Part shown: one piece after another, positions 45,948 to 55,705 of the stretch | Layout: each line of letters begins with the position of its first letter | Position numbering within the stretch: position 1 is the stretch's first letter | Assembly: GCA_958422185.1 (NCBI GenBank) | Contig: CATZNW010000005.1 | Location: forward strand, 30,016 to 94,015 | Source: an uncultured Clostridium sp. | Lineage (GTDB): Bacteria; Bacillota; Clostridia; Oscillospirales; Acutalibacteraceae | Direction of reading: 5' to 3' | Length of the DNA: 64,000 bases | Position numbers and translations under genes: made by a program | The notes under the pieces: generated by a model | What the model was told of the DNA's origin: nothing | Seen by the model: the letters and a program-made list of their open reading frames with translations, nothing else | Database searches by the model: none

Positions 45948-46964
45948 ATGGCGGTATTGGTAACAGGCGGCGCCGGATATATCGGCAGCCATACCTGCGT
46001 TGAGCTCCTTAACGCAGGCAAGGACGTTGTTATAGTTGATAATTTCTATAACTGCAAAAGATCCAGCCTGGACAGGATTAGGGCACTCGTAAACAAGGAT
46101 TTCAAGTTTTATGAGTGCGATATAAGAGACAAAAAAGGCCTGGATGAGATCTTTAAAAAAGAAAAGATCGATTCAGTGATCCACTTTGCCGGTTTAAAAG
46201 CCGTTGGCGAAAGCGTTCACAAGCCGCTTGAATATTTTGACAACAATGTAAACGGCACACTTGTTTTGCTTGACGTCATGCGCAGCAACGGATGCAAAAA
46301 AATTGTTTTTTCATCCTCCGCAACGGTTTACGGAATGAATAACGTTTCACCGCTTACCGAGGATATGGAGGTCGGCGGTGTTACCAATCCTTACGGCCGC
46401 ACAAAATATATGATAGAGTGTATACTGAAGGATCTTTATGTTTCAGACAACAGCTGGTCCATCTGCCTGCTTCGCTACTTCAACCCGATAGGCGCGCACA
46501 AAAGCGGAACGATGGGAGAGGATCCAAACGGAATACCCAACAACTTAATGCCGTATATCACCCAGGTTGCGATCGGCAAACGCGAATATCTGAATGTATG
46601 GGGCGATGATTACGACACACCCGACGGCACGGGAGTCCGTGATTATATACATGTTGTTGACCTTGCGCTGGGCCACATAAAAGCTGTTGAAAAGGCAGAG
46701 AACAGCGAGGGGTTGTTTATATACAATCTTGGGACCGGCAAAGGATACAGCGTGCTTGACGTTGTAAAGGCGTTTGAAAAGGCTTCCGGCGTTAAGATCC
46801 CATATAAAATAGGCCCGAGGCGCGAAGGCGATATTGCAACATGCTATTCAGACCCGGGCAAGGCCTACAAAGAGCTTGGCTGGAAAGCCGAGCGCGATAT
46901 AGAAGAAATGTGCGAGGACAGCTGGCGCTGGCAGAAACAGAATCCGAACGGCTATCCCGACTGA
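45948..46964 (+). CDS. galE: UDP-glucose 4-epimerase
   Basis: 338 residues. [15 protein letters not shown] (NAD binding), FSSSATVYG (catalytic Ser) and YGRTKYMIE (Tyr-x3-Lys), plus [12 protein letters not shown], are the standard GalE features. It interconverts UDP-glucose and UDP-galactose and can feed galactose into the surface glycan. A GGAGG site precedes it; 50 nt after proS with no terminator between, so the two are probably co-transcribed. Confidence 0.95.
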   Translation: MAVLVTGGAGYIGSHTCVELLNAGKDVVIVDNFYNCKRSSLDRIRALVNKDFKFYECDIRDKKGLDEIFKKEKIDSVIHFAGLKAVGESVHKPLEYFDNNVNGTLVLLDVMRSNGCKKIVFSSSATVYGMNNVSPLTEDMEVGGVTNPYGRTKYMIECILKDLYVSDNSWSICLLRYFNPIGAHKSGTMGEDPNGIPNNLMPYITQVAIGKREYLNVWGDDYDTPDGTGVRDYIHVVDLALGHIKAVEKAENSEGLFIYNLGTGKGYSVLDVVKAFEKASGVKIPYKIGPRREGDIATCYSDPGKAYKELGWKAERDIEEMCEDSWRWQKQNPNGYPD

Positions 46965-47027
46965 AGTTCTCTAAAGGGTAACGGCAAAAGTTTCATTGTA
47001 AAAAAAGCAAAAGGCAAATATGCTGTT

Positions 47028-47351
47028 ATGGAGTTTTTCAGAAAACTTAAAAACAAAGCGGTCAATTTCTGCAAATGGATATGGAATGAATGTAAAGACT
47101 GGCGCACGCTCGTTTTGCTGCTTATAGTTGTTGTAATCATGTATACTCCCGTTTGGGGCGGATATCTGCTGCACATTCTATTCGGCATCAAATGGGGCTC
47201 AGTTGTTGCAACGGCATATCTTGCCTTCTGGGCAGGGCCTTTCACTCCGTATTTTCCGCTTTGCATAGCCATAACCTTTGGAATCAAAAAGATCATTGAA
47301 AAGATCGCCGGCAAAAAAAGCGGGAAACAAAAAAGCAAAAATAATCAATAA
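47028..47351 (+). CDS. Small membrane protein, function unknown
   Basis: 107 residues: a basic N-terminal helix (FFRKLKNKAVNFCKWIWNE), two or three hydrophobic helices (LVLLLIVVVIMYTPVW; VVATAYLAFWAGPFTPYF; LCIAITFGI) and a very basic tail (KKSGKQKSK). The ribosome binding site is weak. A strong hairpin terminator starts at the stop codon, supporting it as a real gene end. Confidence 0.65.
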   Translation: MEFFRKLKNKAVNFCKWIWNECKDWRTLVLLLIVVVIMYTPVWGGYLLHILFGIKWGSVVATAYLAFWAGPFTPYFPLCIAITFGIKKIIEKIAGKKSGKQKSKNNQ

Positions 47352-47394
47352 AAAACAAGCCTCTTTATTTGAAGAATAAAGGGGCTTGTTTTTA
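47351..47394. terminator. Bidirectional intrinsic terminator
   Basis: A 19-bp stem (47351-47369 with 47375-47393, two G-U or T-G mispairs) and a 5-nt loop, with A/T ends giving U-tracts on both strands. It ends the proS-galE unit and may back up the end of the - strand surface-protein gene. Confidence 0.8.
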
Positions 47395-47414
47395 TTTATA
47401 CGCATTATAAAATG

Positions 47415-47444
47415 AAGGCTGCTCCTTTCGGAACAGCCTTTTTT
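47415..47444 (+). terminator. Second intrinsic terminator
   Basis: AAGGCTG-C-TCC-TTTC-GGA-A-CAGCCTT followed by TTTT, 20 nt after the first terminator. Confidence 0.7.
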
Positions 47445-47483
47445 ATGTATTTACCTCTTTCTGCTAAACTGTATACGGTTAGA

Positions 47484-50400
47484 TCATTCAGTGATCCTCT
47501 TTTTAAAGATGAGCCAAACGATCATGCCTGCCGCAGCAGCAAGGATAACGGTGATAACACTCATGCCCGCGAGCTCCTGTGCGCCGGTATTCGGAAGGTT
47601 CGGATTGTTATTGTTTACAGCCGGAAGAGTTGCGTTTGCGTTATCCCCTGAACCGCCGTTATTGCCGTCGCCCTGATTTCCTGAACCGCCGCCGGGATTC
47701 GTGCCGGGTTCGTCAGGATCAGGACCGGGCAAAGGCTCGCCGCTTTCATCAGTAAAGGTTACGGAAATCGTTACATCTGTTGTGTTCTGGTTCGCAGGAT
47801 CGTTTGAAGTTACGTCTGCGCCGTTTACTGTGTAATCATATGCGGTTTTGCCTGCCGCAGCAGCAACAGCCTGACCGTTTACAGTAAGCGAACGGATAGT
47901 GTAGCCTTCATTAGCGGTTATAGTGAAAGTCTTGGACTCTGTCTGCTTAAGTTCAACCGTGCCGCTGGGACTTATCTGTCCGCCCTGTCCGGCCGCAGCC
48001 TCTATCCTCCAGATCTCATTGCCTGTAGGGATGCCGCCTATCAGTCCGTTATCCAGAATAATGCCGTAGCCGTTCACCTTTCCGGCCGCCTGTGCGGGGT
48101 CAAGTATCTCTTCAATGAGCATATCAACTATGGAGGCAAAACTTTCCGGAACAACGCCTTTAATAAGTGCCTTGATAGCAGAATAGGTTTCCGTGTCAGC
48201 AAAAGCTACATCATAGAGCCAATAGAATACTGTTGACATACAGCTGTCTGCTTCACCGGTTCTGAGAAGCGTGTATTCATTATAGATCGTTGAACTTTCC
48301 ACTGCGCTGAGTGTTGCGCAGTCAGCCAGTGTTGACCACGGAATATCGCCGATGTTGAGAACCAGCTCCGTACCGTCGCCGATAAGCGAACCTACATCTA
48401 TGGAATCCGGGATCAGGTTATTGATCGCCTCTGTAGAAAGATCCAGACCAAGTGTGGTGAGGTCAAGCAGCGGACCGTCGCCGGCAAATGAAGCAGCGAG
48501 ACCTTCAAGGGAAACGATCTTGCCCTGGTCTGAAAGAACTTTCTGAATATAGGTGTTGAGTCTGTCACCGTCTACAACATACGCAAGGCGCGGAAGTATT
48601 TTGATAAGTCCGTTGAGCGGATCCGCAGCAATAGGATCTACAACGTTTGCAAACAGTGAATCGATTATAGGTCTTAAGAACTGATCGGCTGCGACAGCGG
48701 CGCCGGATTCTTCCTTAACTGCGTAATAGTTCGCCCTGTATTCCTCCGTTGTGGGCAGATCGTTCATACCAAGCTGCTCAAGGAGAGGAAGAAGGTTTTC
48801 ATAAATGCTTGGGGCATAATTGCCGTTATCCGCTACCTGAGAATCAAACATTCTGAGACCGATATTAGCGGTTACGGTGAGAAATCCCATTGCCTGAAAC
48901 GAGATTTGAGCATCGGGATCAAGCAACTGGGTTATTGGTCGCAGAACGGCGAGAAGAGCATCAATAAATCCGTCTTTATCGCCGGAAGTGAAGCCCCAAT
49001 CCTCTGCCGTAAAATCGATTGCAGCAATCTTATCCAAAATATTTGTACCTTCCGGATCACCTTCTGCAACTTCCGCTGCGTTGATTTTTTCAACAACCGC
49101 GCTGAACTTGCTCTCCGGAAGAGAAGAAGTAAGATATTCCGGTGTAATAACGCCGCTGATGATCTCACCAAGCGTGATAAGGCCTTCAATATCCGTGGTG
49201 TTGTGGGATAGCGTTGCATACAGGTCAAAAATTGCGTTGATGACAGAGGCCTGATAAAGATTATCGGACAGGATATCGTCCAGATTGACAAAAGTTCCTA
49301 ATAAACTGCCGATATTATCAACAAATGACTGGATACCGTCTTCCGTCCAGGCAACTTTGCTGTTGGTAGGACGAACAAAATCGGCTGGTCGGAACGCAGC
49401 GATCTCGTCTGAAAAATCATTTGTATCTTTGATCGGAGTAACGATCTGAACGAACTTATTATAAGTTTCCTCCGGGATAGCGCCTTTACTGTCTGCGCTG
49501 AGCTGCGCATACATGCCCTTCGCCTCCGTTACAATCTCGTCAGTAAGTGCATCCAGATCTATACCGTCTACATACTCAACAAAATTATTTAACTCCGCTT
49601 CATTGATATAGGCGGTAGCCTGGCTGAGCAAATCAGAACCTGTATAGGTGCTTACTTCCGGGCGGTTATTATAAGCCTCTAAAGCGTCCGTATGTTCGTC
49701 AAAAACAATCGGAACCGAAAGCGCGGCGGCAAACTTCAAAGTGGAATTACTCAGAATGCTGTCTGCCATAGCCTTAGCATCCGTACCCAAATTATTATAA
49801 GCCTCTACAGCTGCCTTTATTTCTTCCAAATCAGCGCTGTCTGTATCCTCAACAATCGTTTTACCAACTGCAAGAACATCCTGAACCGCTGTTGTGACAC
49901 CAGCATATTTGGATTCCAGCATTTCCAGAAGCATATCTATTGCCTGTTCTGAAACCGCAACCTGATCAGACTGAACTAGGGCATAATAATCCTGATATGC
50001 TTTCAGCATGGTAGCTCCGTTCTGATCCGCTTTCCATTCCGCTGTTTTATCCGAATAACTATAGGAAATAAACGTGCTGTAGGATACGCTGGACGGATTC
50101 TTTCCAGCTTCCGTTTCATTATCCTGAACATTATTATACGCATACTTGATCAGATAGCCAACGGTTGCAGTTTTTGCGTCAAGACCTGTGTGGTAGAAAT
50201 AGAATCCGCCATCACCGGAACTGGTTGTAGACAAATAATTTGAAAACTCGAACTGCTTCGTATCAAATCCGATAACTGCCTTTGCCCAGGTCTCAAACGC
50301 AACCTGCGCCTCGGCATTGTCTTTCCAACTGAAGTTGCTGGAATCCACATTACCTACACTGAAAAACGTTTTGTACGCGTCGTAGACTTCTTGATAAGAC

Positions 50401-50828
50401 TCCGGAAGCGCGCCTGCGACTTCTTCGATAGCGTCCAGATGGTTCATAGTTGTCTCTGCATACTGCGCAGTGCTGTAATATGATTCATCCGGAAGCACTT
50501 CACGTGCCACAGACTGGGTTACATAGTAAAGGATAAAGCCATAATACGGCGCTGAAAGTTCCAGTTTCTGAGTTTCAGACAGGGCTTTGAGCGCTGCGAC
50601 AGCGGCATCATAATCATTTACAGCCTGCTCATGTCTTTCCGCATTTGATGTTGAAAACAGATACGTGCGATTATCATAAAACGCAGCTATTTTCGTCTGA
50701 ACATCTGTTACAGCAGAGTCAGCAGTTTCGCCTTCATCCGCCGCTATGGCGTAAAATCCTACGGTAAATGTTGAAAGCAACATAACGACCGCAAGAAAAA
50801 CACTGAGCAGTTTTTTGCTTTTGTTCAT
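47484..50828 (-). CDS. Large LPNTG-anchored surface protein, function unknown
   Basis: 1114 residues from the ATG at 50828, with GGAGAG in front; a longer frame to 50885 lacks a site. A signal peptide (KKLLSVFLAVVMLLSTFTVGFYAIAA) is followed by a ~930-residue helical region with no family I recognise. Near the C-terminus, residues ~960-1045, is an InlB-type/bacterial repeat domain (GQISPSGTVELKQTESKTFTI with NEGYTIRSLTVNG). A Gly/Asn/Pro-rich wall-spanning linker follows, then LPNTG, a hydrophobic helix and KKR. Sortase should couple it to peptidoglycan. It is monocistronic with a near-perfect promoter, so it is probably abundant. Confidence 0.85.
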   Translation of the reverse strand: MNKSKKLLSVFLAVVMLLSTFTVGFYAIAADEGETADSAVTDVQTKIAAFYDNRTYLFSTSNAERHEQAVNDYDAAVAALKALSETQKLELSAPYYGFILYYVTQSVAREVLPDESYYSTAQYAETTMNHLDAIEEVAGALPESYQEVYDAYKTFFSVGNVDSSNFSWKDNAEAQVAFETWAKAVIGFDTKQFEFSNYLSTTSSGDGGFYFYHTGLDAKTATVGYLIKYAYNNVQDNETEAGKNPSSVSYSTFISYSYSDKTAEWKADQNGATMLKAYQDYYALVQSDQVAVSEQAIDMLLEMLESKYAGVTTAVQDVLAVGKTIVEDTDSADLEEIKAAVEAYNNLGTDAKAMADSILSNSTLKFAAALSVPIVFDEHTDALEAYNNRPEVSTYTGSDLLSQATAYINEAELNNFVEYVDGIDLDALTDEIVTEAKGMYAQLSADSKGAIPEETYNKFVQIVTPIKDTNDFSDEIAAFRPADFVRPTNSKVAWTEDGIQSFVDNIGSLLGTFVNLDDILSDNLYQASVINAIFDLYATLSHNTTDIEGLITLGEIISGVITPEYLTSSLPESKFSAVVEKINAAEVAEGDPEGTNILDKIAAIDFTAEDWGFTSGDKDGFIDALLAVLRPITQLLDPDAQISFQAMGFLTVTANIGLRMFDSQVADNGNYAPSIYENLLPLLEQLGMNDLPTTEEYRANYYAVKEESGAAVAADQFLRPIIDSLFANVVDPIAADPLNGLIKILPRLAYVVDGDRLNTYIQKVLSDQGKIVSLEGLAASFAGDGPLLDLTTLGLDLSTEAINNLIPDSIDVGSLIGDGTELVLNIGDIPWSTLADCATLSAVESSTIYNEYTLLRTGEADSCMSTVFYWLYDVAFADTETYSAIKALIKGVVPESFASIVDMLIEEILDPAQAAGKVNGYGIILDNGLIGGIPTGNEIWRIEAAAGQGGQISPSGTVELKQTESKTFTITANEGYTIRSLTVNGQAVAAAAGKTAYDYTVNGADVTSNDPANQNTTDVTISVTFTDESGEPLPGPDPDEPGTNPGGGSGNQGDGNNGGSGDNANATLPAVNNNNPNLPNTGAQELAGMSVITVILAAAAGMIVWLIFKKRITE

Positions 50829-50890
50829 CAAAATCTCTCCTTTTAATATAAAATAGCTTTGGTCTAAAAAACAGACCGTTCGCAACTTAA

Positions 50891-50919
50891 ATTATATGTT
50901 TACAAATTAACAATGTCAA
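50891..50919 (-). promoter_or_regulatory. Consensus promoter of the large surface protein gene
   Basis: TTGACA (50919-50914), exactly 17 nt, TATAAT (50896-50891) on the - strand: a full match to the housekeeping sigma consensus, about 62 nt before the ATG. Confidence 0.85.
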
Positions 50920-51173
50920 GTATTTGGTGAATTAAGATAGAATTTATTTATAAATTCGTTATTTTTAACGCTTAATAAGTATATTTTTTGTATATTTTGA
51001 ATAAATTTTGCAACGAGCCATTTTATAGACCGTTTTTTATTATTCCGTCTATTTTAAATATAAAAAACAGAAATTATCATATAAAAAATGGAAATATCAG
51101 GCAAGTTAATAATTGATCGTATTTTTTGGATATACAAACTGTATTTATGTTCGTTTATTCTTTTATAATTCCG

Positions 51174-51208
51174 TAAAAAAAGACTCGGCCTTTTGTAGGC
51201 AGAGTCTT
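51174..51208 (-). terminator. Intrinsic terminator after the ECF S-component unit
   Basis: On the - strand AAGACTC-T-GCC pairs with GGC-C-GAGTCTT and is followed by a T run. It is about 34 nt after the stop at 51242. Confidence 0.8.
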
Positions 51209-51241
51209 TATCTTACAACTATTCTTTTCTGTAAAATTTTA

Positions 51242-51508
51242 TTAAATTTTGCCCTTAAACACAATTACAAGCACTATATCCACAACAAAAAGGCACAAAG
51301 CAATGATACCGCCGATCAGCGCCTTTTTGTTTTTGGACTCAACCTGAGGGGGAAGTGTTACGCCTTTCTGCTTCATGACAAGCGGTACAGCGATACCCAT
51401 AGCGGCGAACGCGGGGCAGATGCCTATTGTGCAAATACCTATGATTGACATAGTGAATGCAAAGGAAGAAAGTTTTTCGATCGGATCGGTATTCTTTTTA
51501 TTTTTCAT
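51242..51508 (-). CDS. Small two-helix membrane protein, function unknown
   Basis: 88 residues from the ATG at 51508 (AGGTGATC site inside the end of the preceding gene). Two hydrophobic segments (FTMSIIGICTIGICPAFAAMG and ALIGGIIALCLFVVDIVLVIVF) are separated by a polar loop, similar in layout to DUF4190-type proteins. It is the last gene of the ECF transporter operon and may be an accessory part of it. Confidence 0.7.
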   Translation of the reverse strand: MKNKKNTDPIEKLSSFAFTMSIIGICTIGICPAFAAMGIAVPLVMKQKGVTLPPQVESKNKKALIGGIIALCLFVVDIVLVIVFKGKI

Positions 51509-52208
51509 TATGATCACCTGCTAAGATCCCGTATTTATTTACAACACGGTTAATTTTCTTTATAAACGCCTGACCGAACAGGAACAGAAACAAAGCCGTA
51601 GCCCCGCCGAATATTACTGAAAACGGGATACCGGCGGTATATACTGCCATTATGCCCGAAAGTGTGTACTCGCTGAGCATGGTTAACACGGAGCTGAGAT
51701 CGGAAATCACTCCGTAAAGCACAAAAATAAGGATGAAGCCGAAGACCGCAAGGCTCCATTTATTGATCTTGACCCTTTTAAATATAAGCCCTGCCGCAAA
51801 GCCGACCAGGCCGAGAGCGACCATCTGAAACGGCGTCCACACGCCCTGTCCGAATATAAAATTGGAAACGAATGCCGAAAGAGCGCCTATTATGTATCCG
51901 CGGCGAGGACCGAGGCACACAGCAGAAGCCACAACGACGGCGCCTATCGGCTTAAACTGGGGAATCAGGTAAAAGACGGCGCGAGAAGCCACGGCAAGTG
52001 CAACGAGCGCAGAAACAAGAGCCAGTTCCCTGGCGGACGGCGCCGAATTTTCATATCCTATAAAAAACGGCAAAAGCGACAGCACAAGAATGATCGCCGC
52101 CGCAAGATAATAGGAAGCGGAGCCGGAAAAGAAGATCTGCCATATAGCGAGAAACGCGAGGGAAATTACTATAAATACAAAAAAGAGAATATTTGCGCAG
52201 CGTTTCAT
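51498..52208 (-). CDS. ECF transporter substrate-binding (S) component
   Basis: 236 residues from the ATG at 52208 (GGAGG at seven nt); GTG at 52214 is less likely. The first two helices are followed by the S-component core: ELALVSALVALAVASRAVFYLIPQF, PIGAVVVASAVCLGPRRGYIIGA and FQMVALGLVGFAAGL. The AxxxA-type small-residue pattern in helix 1 of the core is the usual contact for EcfT. Substrate is probably a vitamin or cofactor precursor; which one is not visible. Confidence 0.85.
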   Translation of the reverse strand: MKRCANILFFVFIVISLAFLAIWQIFFSGSASYYLAAAIILVLSLLPFFIGYENSAPSARELALVSALVALAVASRAVFYLIPQFKPIGAVVVASAVCLGPRRGYIIGALSAFVSNFIFGQGVWTPFQMVALGLVGFAAGLIFKRVKINKWSLAVFGFILIFVLYGVISDLSSVLTMLSEYTLSGIMAVYTAGIPFSVIFGGATALFLFLFGQAFIKKINRVVNKYGILAGDHNEK

Positions 52209-52210
52209 CC

Positions 52211-53680
52211 TCACACCTCCGCGTCGTCAACCGAAACGATCCTGCCGCCGGTCAGTGCAGAAAGTGAGGTCGTGTAAATATCCAGGGCGGAAAAAAACTG
52301 CCTGCGCGGAGCGGATGAAACGATATACCCGTTAAAAAGAAACGCCGCATTGTCCGCATACCTGCCGGCAAATTCCAGATCATGAGTTGCAAGAATAACC
52401 GTTTTGCCCGCGAGGCACCAGGCATGCAGAATATCCGCAAGACACGCCCTGAAAACAGCGTCCGTACCTTTTGTAGGCTCGTCCAGCACAAGAATATCCG
52501 CTCCGGTCTGTTCAATCTTTGCCAGCGCAAGGCGCTGCGCCTCTCCCCCGCTCAGATCAAAAGGATTCCTCTCTTTTAGTTCTTCAAGCGCGTAGCGGCG
52601 CAGGATCTCATCACTGTTTACTTCACCGCTTACGGTGTCACAAAGAAAAAGCGAATAAACATTCTGCGGCAGATATGCTGTTTTTCCTTTTTTCGTAATT
52701 CTGCCTCCGTACGGATGAAGAATTCCCGATATGCATTTAAGCAAAGTGGTCTTGCCGCTGCCGTTTGCGCCTACGATAACGTTTATCCTGCCTGACTGCG
52801 CTTTGTAATCAACGCCGAAGAGCACATCAGGCGACTTTTTTTTATATGTAAAGGCAAGATTTTTAACTTTGACCGCTGCCGGTGTTTGTATGTAATCGGA
52901 AACAGCTTTTTCCTTTACGTTTTGGATCTCCGTGCGCGCAGAGGAAAAATCAAGCGTTCTGCTTTTCAGTATCCTTGTATATTCAGGCAGCATAAGTTCC
53001 ATATCATTATGATGCTCCGTCAAAAACCCTGCCAGCCCCTCCGGGGATCCCGTATAGAGCGCGTTTCCGTTTTCAAGGAAAAGCACTTGATCTGCGCGCC
53101 CCAACATGGCGGGCGAATGCTCGCAGATCACAACCGTTACACCACGCTCTTTGTTCAGGCGGAAAACCGCGTCTCTGAAATGCATCGCGGAAATAGGATC
53201 AAGCTGGGAGCAGGGCTCATCCAAAAGCAGCACCCTTGGATTCACGGATACAGCGCACGCAAGAGCCAGCAGCTGCTTTGTGCCGCCGGAAAGATCCTGC
53301 GTTTTTTCATTCATATACTGATTCAGATTAAAAAAACTTGCCGTCTGGGCAATCTTGAGCGTGATCTCTTCCCTGCTTAAGTTTCTGTTTTCAAGGGAAA
53401 ACGCAAGCTCTCCCATAACAGTATCCGTTATAATATTGCTTTCCGGATTCTGCCCGACAAATCCGATCTCCTCTTCCCCAAGGCGGATGAAACCGCCTGT
53501 CCGCCCGAACGGCGCGATCTCTTTTTTCATAAGACGCAAAAGCGTACTTTTGCCGCTGCCGGATCTTCCGCAGAGCAATACAAGCTCTCCCGATTCAATG
53601 CTGAGGTCAATACCGCAAAGCGCTCTGTTTTCACTGCCGGGATATTCAAATGTCAGATCTTTGATCTCAATAACCGCCAT
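52211..53680 (-). CDS. ECF transporter ATPase, two ABC domains in one chain (EcfA-EcfA')
   Basis: 489 residues from the ATG at 53680 (GGAGGACGC site). First ATPase: CGRSGSGKSTLL, DLSGGTKQLL, LLLDEPCSQLD. Second ATPase from about residue 270: VGANGSGKTTLLK, DLSGGEAQRLALAK, VLDEPTKGTD. ECF systems more often use two separate ATPase genes; this fused version replaces them. The start overlaps ecfT by 28 nt and the stop is 3 nt before the S component. Confidence 0.92.
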   Translation of the reverse strand: MAVIEIKDLTFEYPGSENRALCGIDLSIESGELVLLCGRSGSGKSTLLRLMKKEIAPFGRTGGFIRLGEEEIGFVGQNPESNIITDTVMGELAFSLENRNLSREEITLKIAQTASFFNLNQYMNEKTQDLSGGTKQLLALACAVSVNPRVLLLDEPCSQLDPISAMHFRDAVFRLNKERGVTVVICEHSPAMLGRADQVLFLENGNALYTGSPEGLAGFLTEHHNDMELMLPEYTRILKSRTLDFSSARTEIQNVKEKAVSDYIQTPAAVKVKNLAFTYKKKSPDVLFGVDYKAQSGRINVIVGANGSGKTTLLKCISGILHPYGGRITKKGKTAYLPQNVYSLFLCDTVSGEVNSDEILRRYALEELKERNPFDLSGGEAQRLALAKIEQTGADILVLDEPTKGTDAVFRACLADILHAWCLAGKTVILATHDLEFAGRYADNAAFLFNGYIVSSAPRRQFFSALDIYTTSLSALTGGRIVSVDDAEV

Positions 53681-54504
53681 TTTGCGTCCTCCGACAAATC
53701 TATCATCAGCGGCAAGAGGCACAGGAGCGCCCACAAAACAAGTGCCCAGGCATCAAAATTTAAAAGCAGCAGCTGATGATACTCAAAATCAAACGCGCCT
53801 TTTACAAAAGCCGCTATCTGAAAAACAAAAAGCCCGGTAAAAGCGAAAATCATAATGCCGTCCGCCGCTCTGAATCTATACGGCGAATAGTGCCGCCTAC
53901 CTTTTTTAAACCCGCGGGCACGCATCGTATCCGCGGTTTCGATACTGCGCTCAAGCGAAACGGAAACGAGCGCGGAAAAACGGCGCATGGTGTTTTTTAA
54001 ACCTCTCGTTTCGTTCCCGATGCCCTGCTGGGCTTCTTTCAGTTCACCGGCTGTTTTGATCATCAGGGGCAGAAAGCGCAACACCATTGAAAATACAAGA
54101 ACCGTATTCGGCGCAAACCTGCCGAAAAGGGCTGCAAATTTCTCGCTGGTGATGATCTCCGAATAAGCCGAAAACCAGACGATTACGGCGGCAAGCATAG
54201 CGCCCAGGCAAGCGCCGTAAACAAGCGGTTCAAGAGAAAAGGCAATGCCCGAAACGGAAAACAGCACCGTCTGTCCGTAGCGGCAAAAAAGCATATTGAA
54301 GACCGCCGCGATCACAATGACAGGCAGACTGAATCTCAGCTGCGCTGCCGTACGGCGCGCGCCAAAAAGCCGCAGACTGTAAACCAGAGCGCAAACAAGA
54401 CTTGCCGCAGAATATACCGGGTTGATAAAAACGATCGTTACTGCTATAACAAAAATAAAAAAGAGAAGGCAGACAGAGGGATGAAACTTTGAAAATCTAT
54501 CCAT
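53653..54504 (-). CDS. ecfT: ECF transporter transmembrane (T) component
   Basis: 283 residues, about six helices. The coupling helices that dock onto the ATPases show the signature SLERSIETADTMRARGF (A-R-G) and an earlier KEAQQGIGNETRG-type region. First gene of the T-A/A'-S-small protein operon. A hairpin (GGAAAAC..GTTTTCC at 54564-54589) lies between it and the MreB-like gene and may be a weak terminator of the latter. Confidence 0.9.
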   Translation of the reverse strand: MDRFSKFHPSVCLLFFIFVIAVTIVFINPVYSAASLVCALVYSLRLFGARRTAAQLRFSLPVIVIAAVFNMLFCRYGQTVLFSVSGIAFSLEPLVYGACLGAMLAAVIVWFSAYSEIITSEKFAALFGRFAPNTVLVFSMVLRFLPLMIKTAGELKEAQQGIGNETRGLKNTMRRFSALVSVSLERSIETADTMRARGFKKGRRHYSPYRFRAADGIMIFAFTGLFVFQIAAFVKGAFDFEYHQLLLLNFDAWALVLWALLCLLPLMIDLSEDAKWRLLRSKI

Positions 54505-54613
54505 ATCTGCTCCTCCGAAAACTATATTTTTACTCTGTACCCTGCTGCCAGAAAACGCAGAGCGGAAAACGGCACGCCGGCTGTTTTCCTGTTCCGATCC
54601 CGTAATATGACGA

Positions 54614-55642
54614 TCATCTGATCCTTACATCCTGTTTTGTCTGGAATCTGTACCCGTACTGATCCAGAATATGCATTTTATTAAGCGCTACCATAGTGCC
54701 CTTTGAAACACAAAGCTCCGCACGCGGCGCGATCATAACATCAAGGTCAAGCGCCTGGGCAAACAACTTGTCTATCCCGTAAATCTCCGAACACCCTCCG
54801 GTGAGTATTACGCCTGAATCCTTGATATCCGCCACAAGCTGGGGAGTTGTTCGCTCAAAAAGAATAGAAGCGGCGCCCGTCAGTTCCTCAAACAGAGGCC
54901 TAAGGCACTCATAGATCTCATTGCCGCTTATCTCAACAACGCAGGGCATACCGGAAAACATATCGCGTCCCTTGGCCTGCATGCTGACATCTTCTTCACG
55001 CACAACGGCACCGGCAATGCGGTTTTTGATCTCCTCCGCCATTCTTTTTCCTATAAGCACACCGTATTTTTCACGCATATGGCGGGTGATCTCCTCATCA
55101 AAGCGATCACCGGCAATGCGAATCGTATCTATTTGGCTCATACTGCCCTGGCTGATGACCGCCATATCCGTTGTGCCGCCGCCGATATCAATAACGAATG
55201 CACCGGTTGGCTGCAGCGGATCGATTCCGGCGCCGAAAGCCGCGCAGAGCGGCTCCTCAACAAGGCACACGGATCTGGCGCCGGCGGTTATGATGACGGA
55301 TATGAGCGTGCGTCTTTCAACATCTGTTGCAAGGGCCGAAACAGCGGCAACCACACGCGGCTTGAAGATGCTTTTTTTGATGATCTTATTTATGAAAAAC
55401 TGCACCATGCGGCAAGCGATTGAATAATCTGTTATCGCTCCGCCGACTATTGGCTGAATAACGGATACGCCACTCGGCTCCCTGCCCTCCAGGTAATATG
55501 CTCTTCTGCCGGCATAAAGGATCTTTTGTGTTTTCGTATCATACGCAACGTAAGACGGCTCGTTTACCACAACACCTTTGCCTGGCACGGAGATAACGAT
55601 TGAGCTTGTGCCGAGATCGATTCCCAAATCATAACCGAACAT
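54614..55642 (-). CDS. MreB/Mbl-like actin family protein
   Basis: 342 residues with actin-fold nucleotide motifs: GIDLGTSSIVI (phosphate 1), VIDIGGGTTDMAVI (phosphate 2) and GVILTGGCSEIYGID (adenosine). It is shorter on conserved segments than typical MreB (for example YSIACRMVQFF and the C-terminus diverge) and it has no mreC or mreD next to it. It may guide lateral wall synthesis or be a special paralogue. 63 nt after recD2. Confidence 0.88.
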   Translation of the reverse strand: MFGYDLGIDLGTSSIVISVPGKGVVVNEPSYVAYDTKTQKILYAGRRAYYLEGREPSGVSVIQPIVGGAITDYSIACRMVQFFINKIIKKSIFKPRVVAAVSALATDVERRTLISVIITAGARSVCLVEEPLCAAFGAGIDPLQPTGAFVIDIGGGTTDMAVISQGSMSQIDTIRIAGDRFDEEITRHMREKYGVLIGKRMAEEIKNRIAGAVVREEDVSMQAKGRDMFSGMPCVVEISGNEIYECLRPLFEELTGAASILFERTTPQLVADIKDSGVILTGGCSEIYGIDKLFAQALDLDVMIAPRAELCVSKGTMVALNKMHILDQYGYRFQTKQDVRIR

Positions 55643-55705
55643 AATTTCATTCCTTAATACAATCTATATGCGCAACCGCGCGCTATGAAAATCATTATAT
55701 AAATG

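Larger units (their letters stand above)
50829..51241. other. AT-rich 413-nt intergenic region with a promoter and a terminator
   Basis: It holds the -strand promoter of the large surface protein (50891-50919), a small hairpin GGTCT-AAAAAAC-AGACC at about 50861-50877 in its leader, and the terminator at 51174-51208 of the gene at 51242. The AGACCGTT octamer recurs at about 50870 and 51026. No convincing gene lies in it; the + strand open frame from 51113 overlaps the next gene and has no ribosome binding site. Confidence 0.6.

Noticed and set aside
51113..51448. 111-codon + strand open frame in the AT-rich intergenic region
   Set aside because: It overlaps the opposite-strand small membrane gene, has no ribosome binding site, and its start region includes the terminator hairpin.
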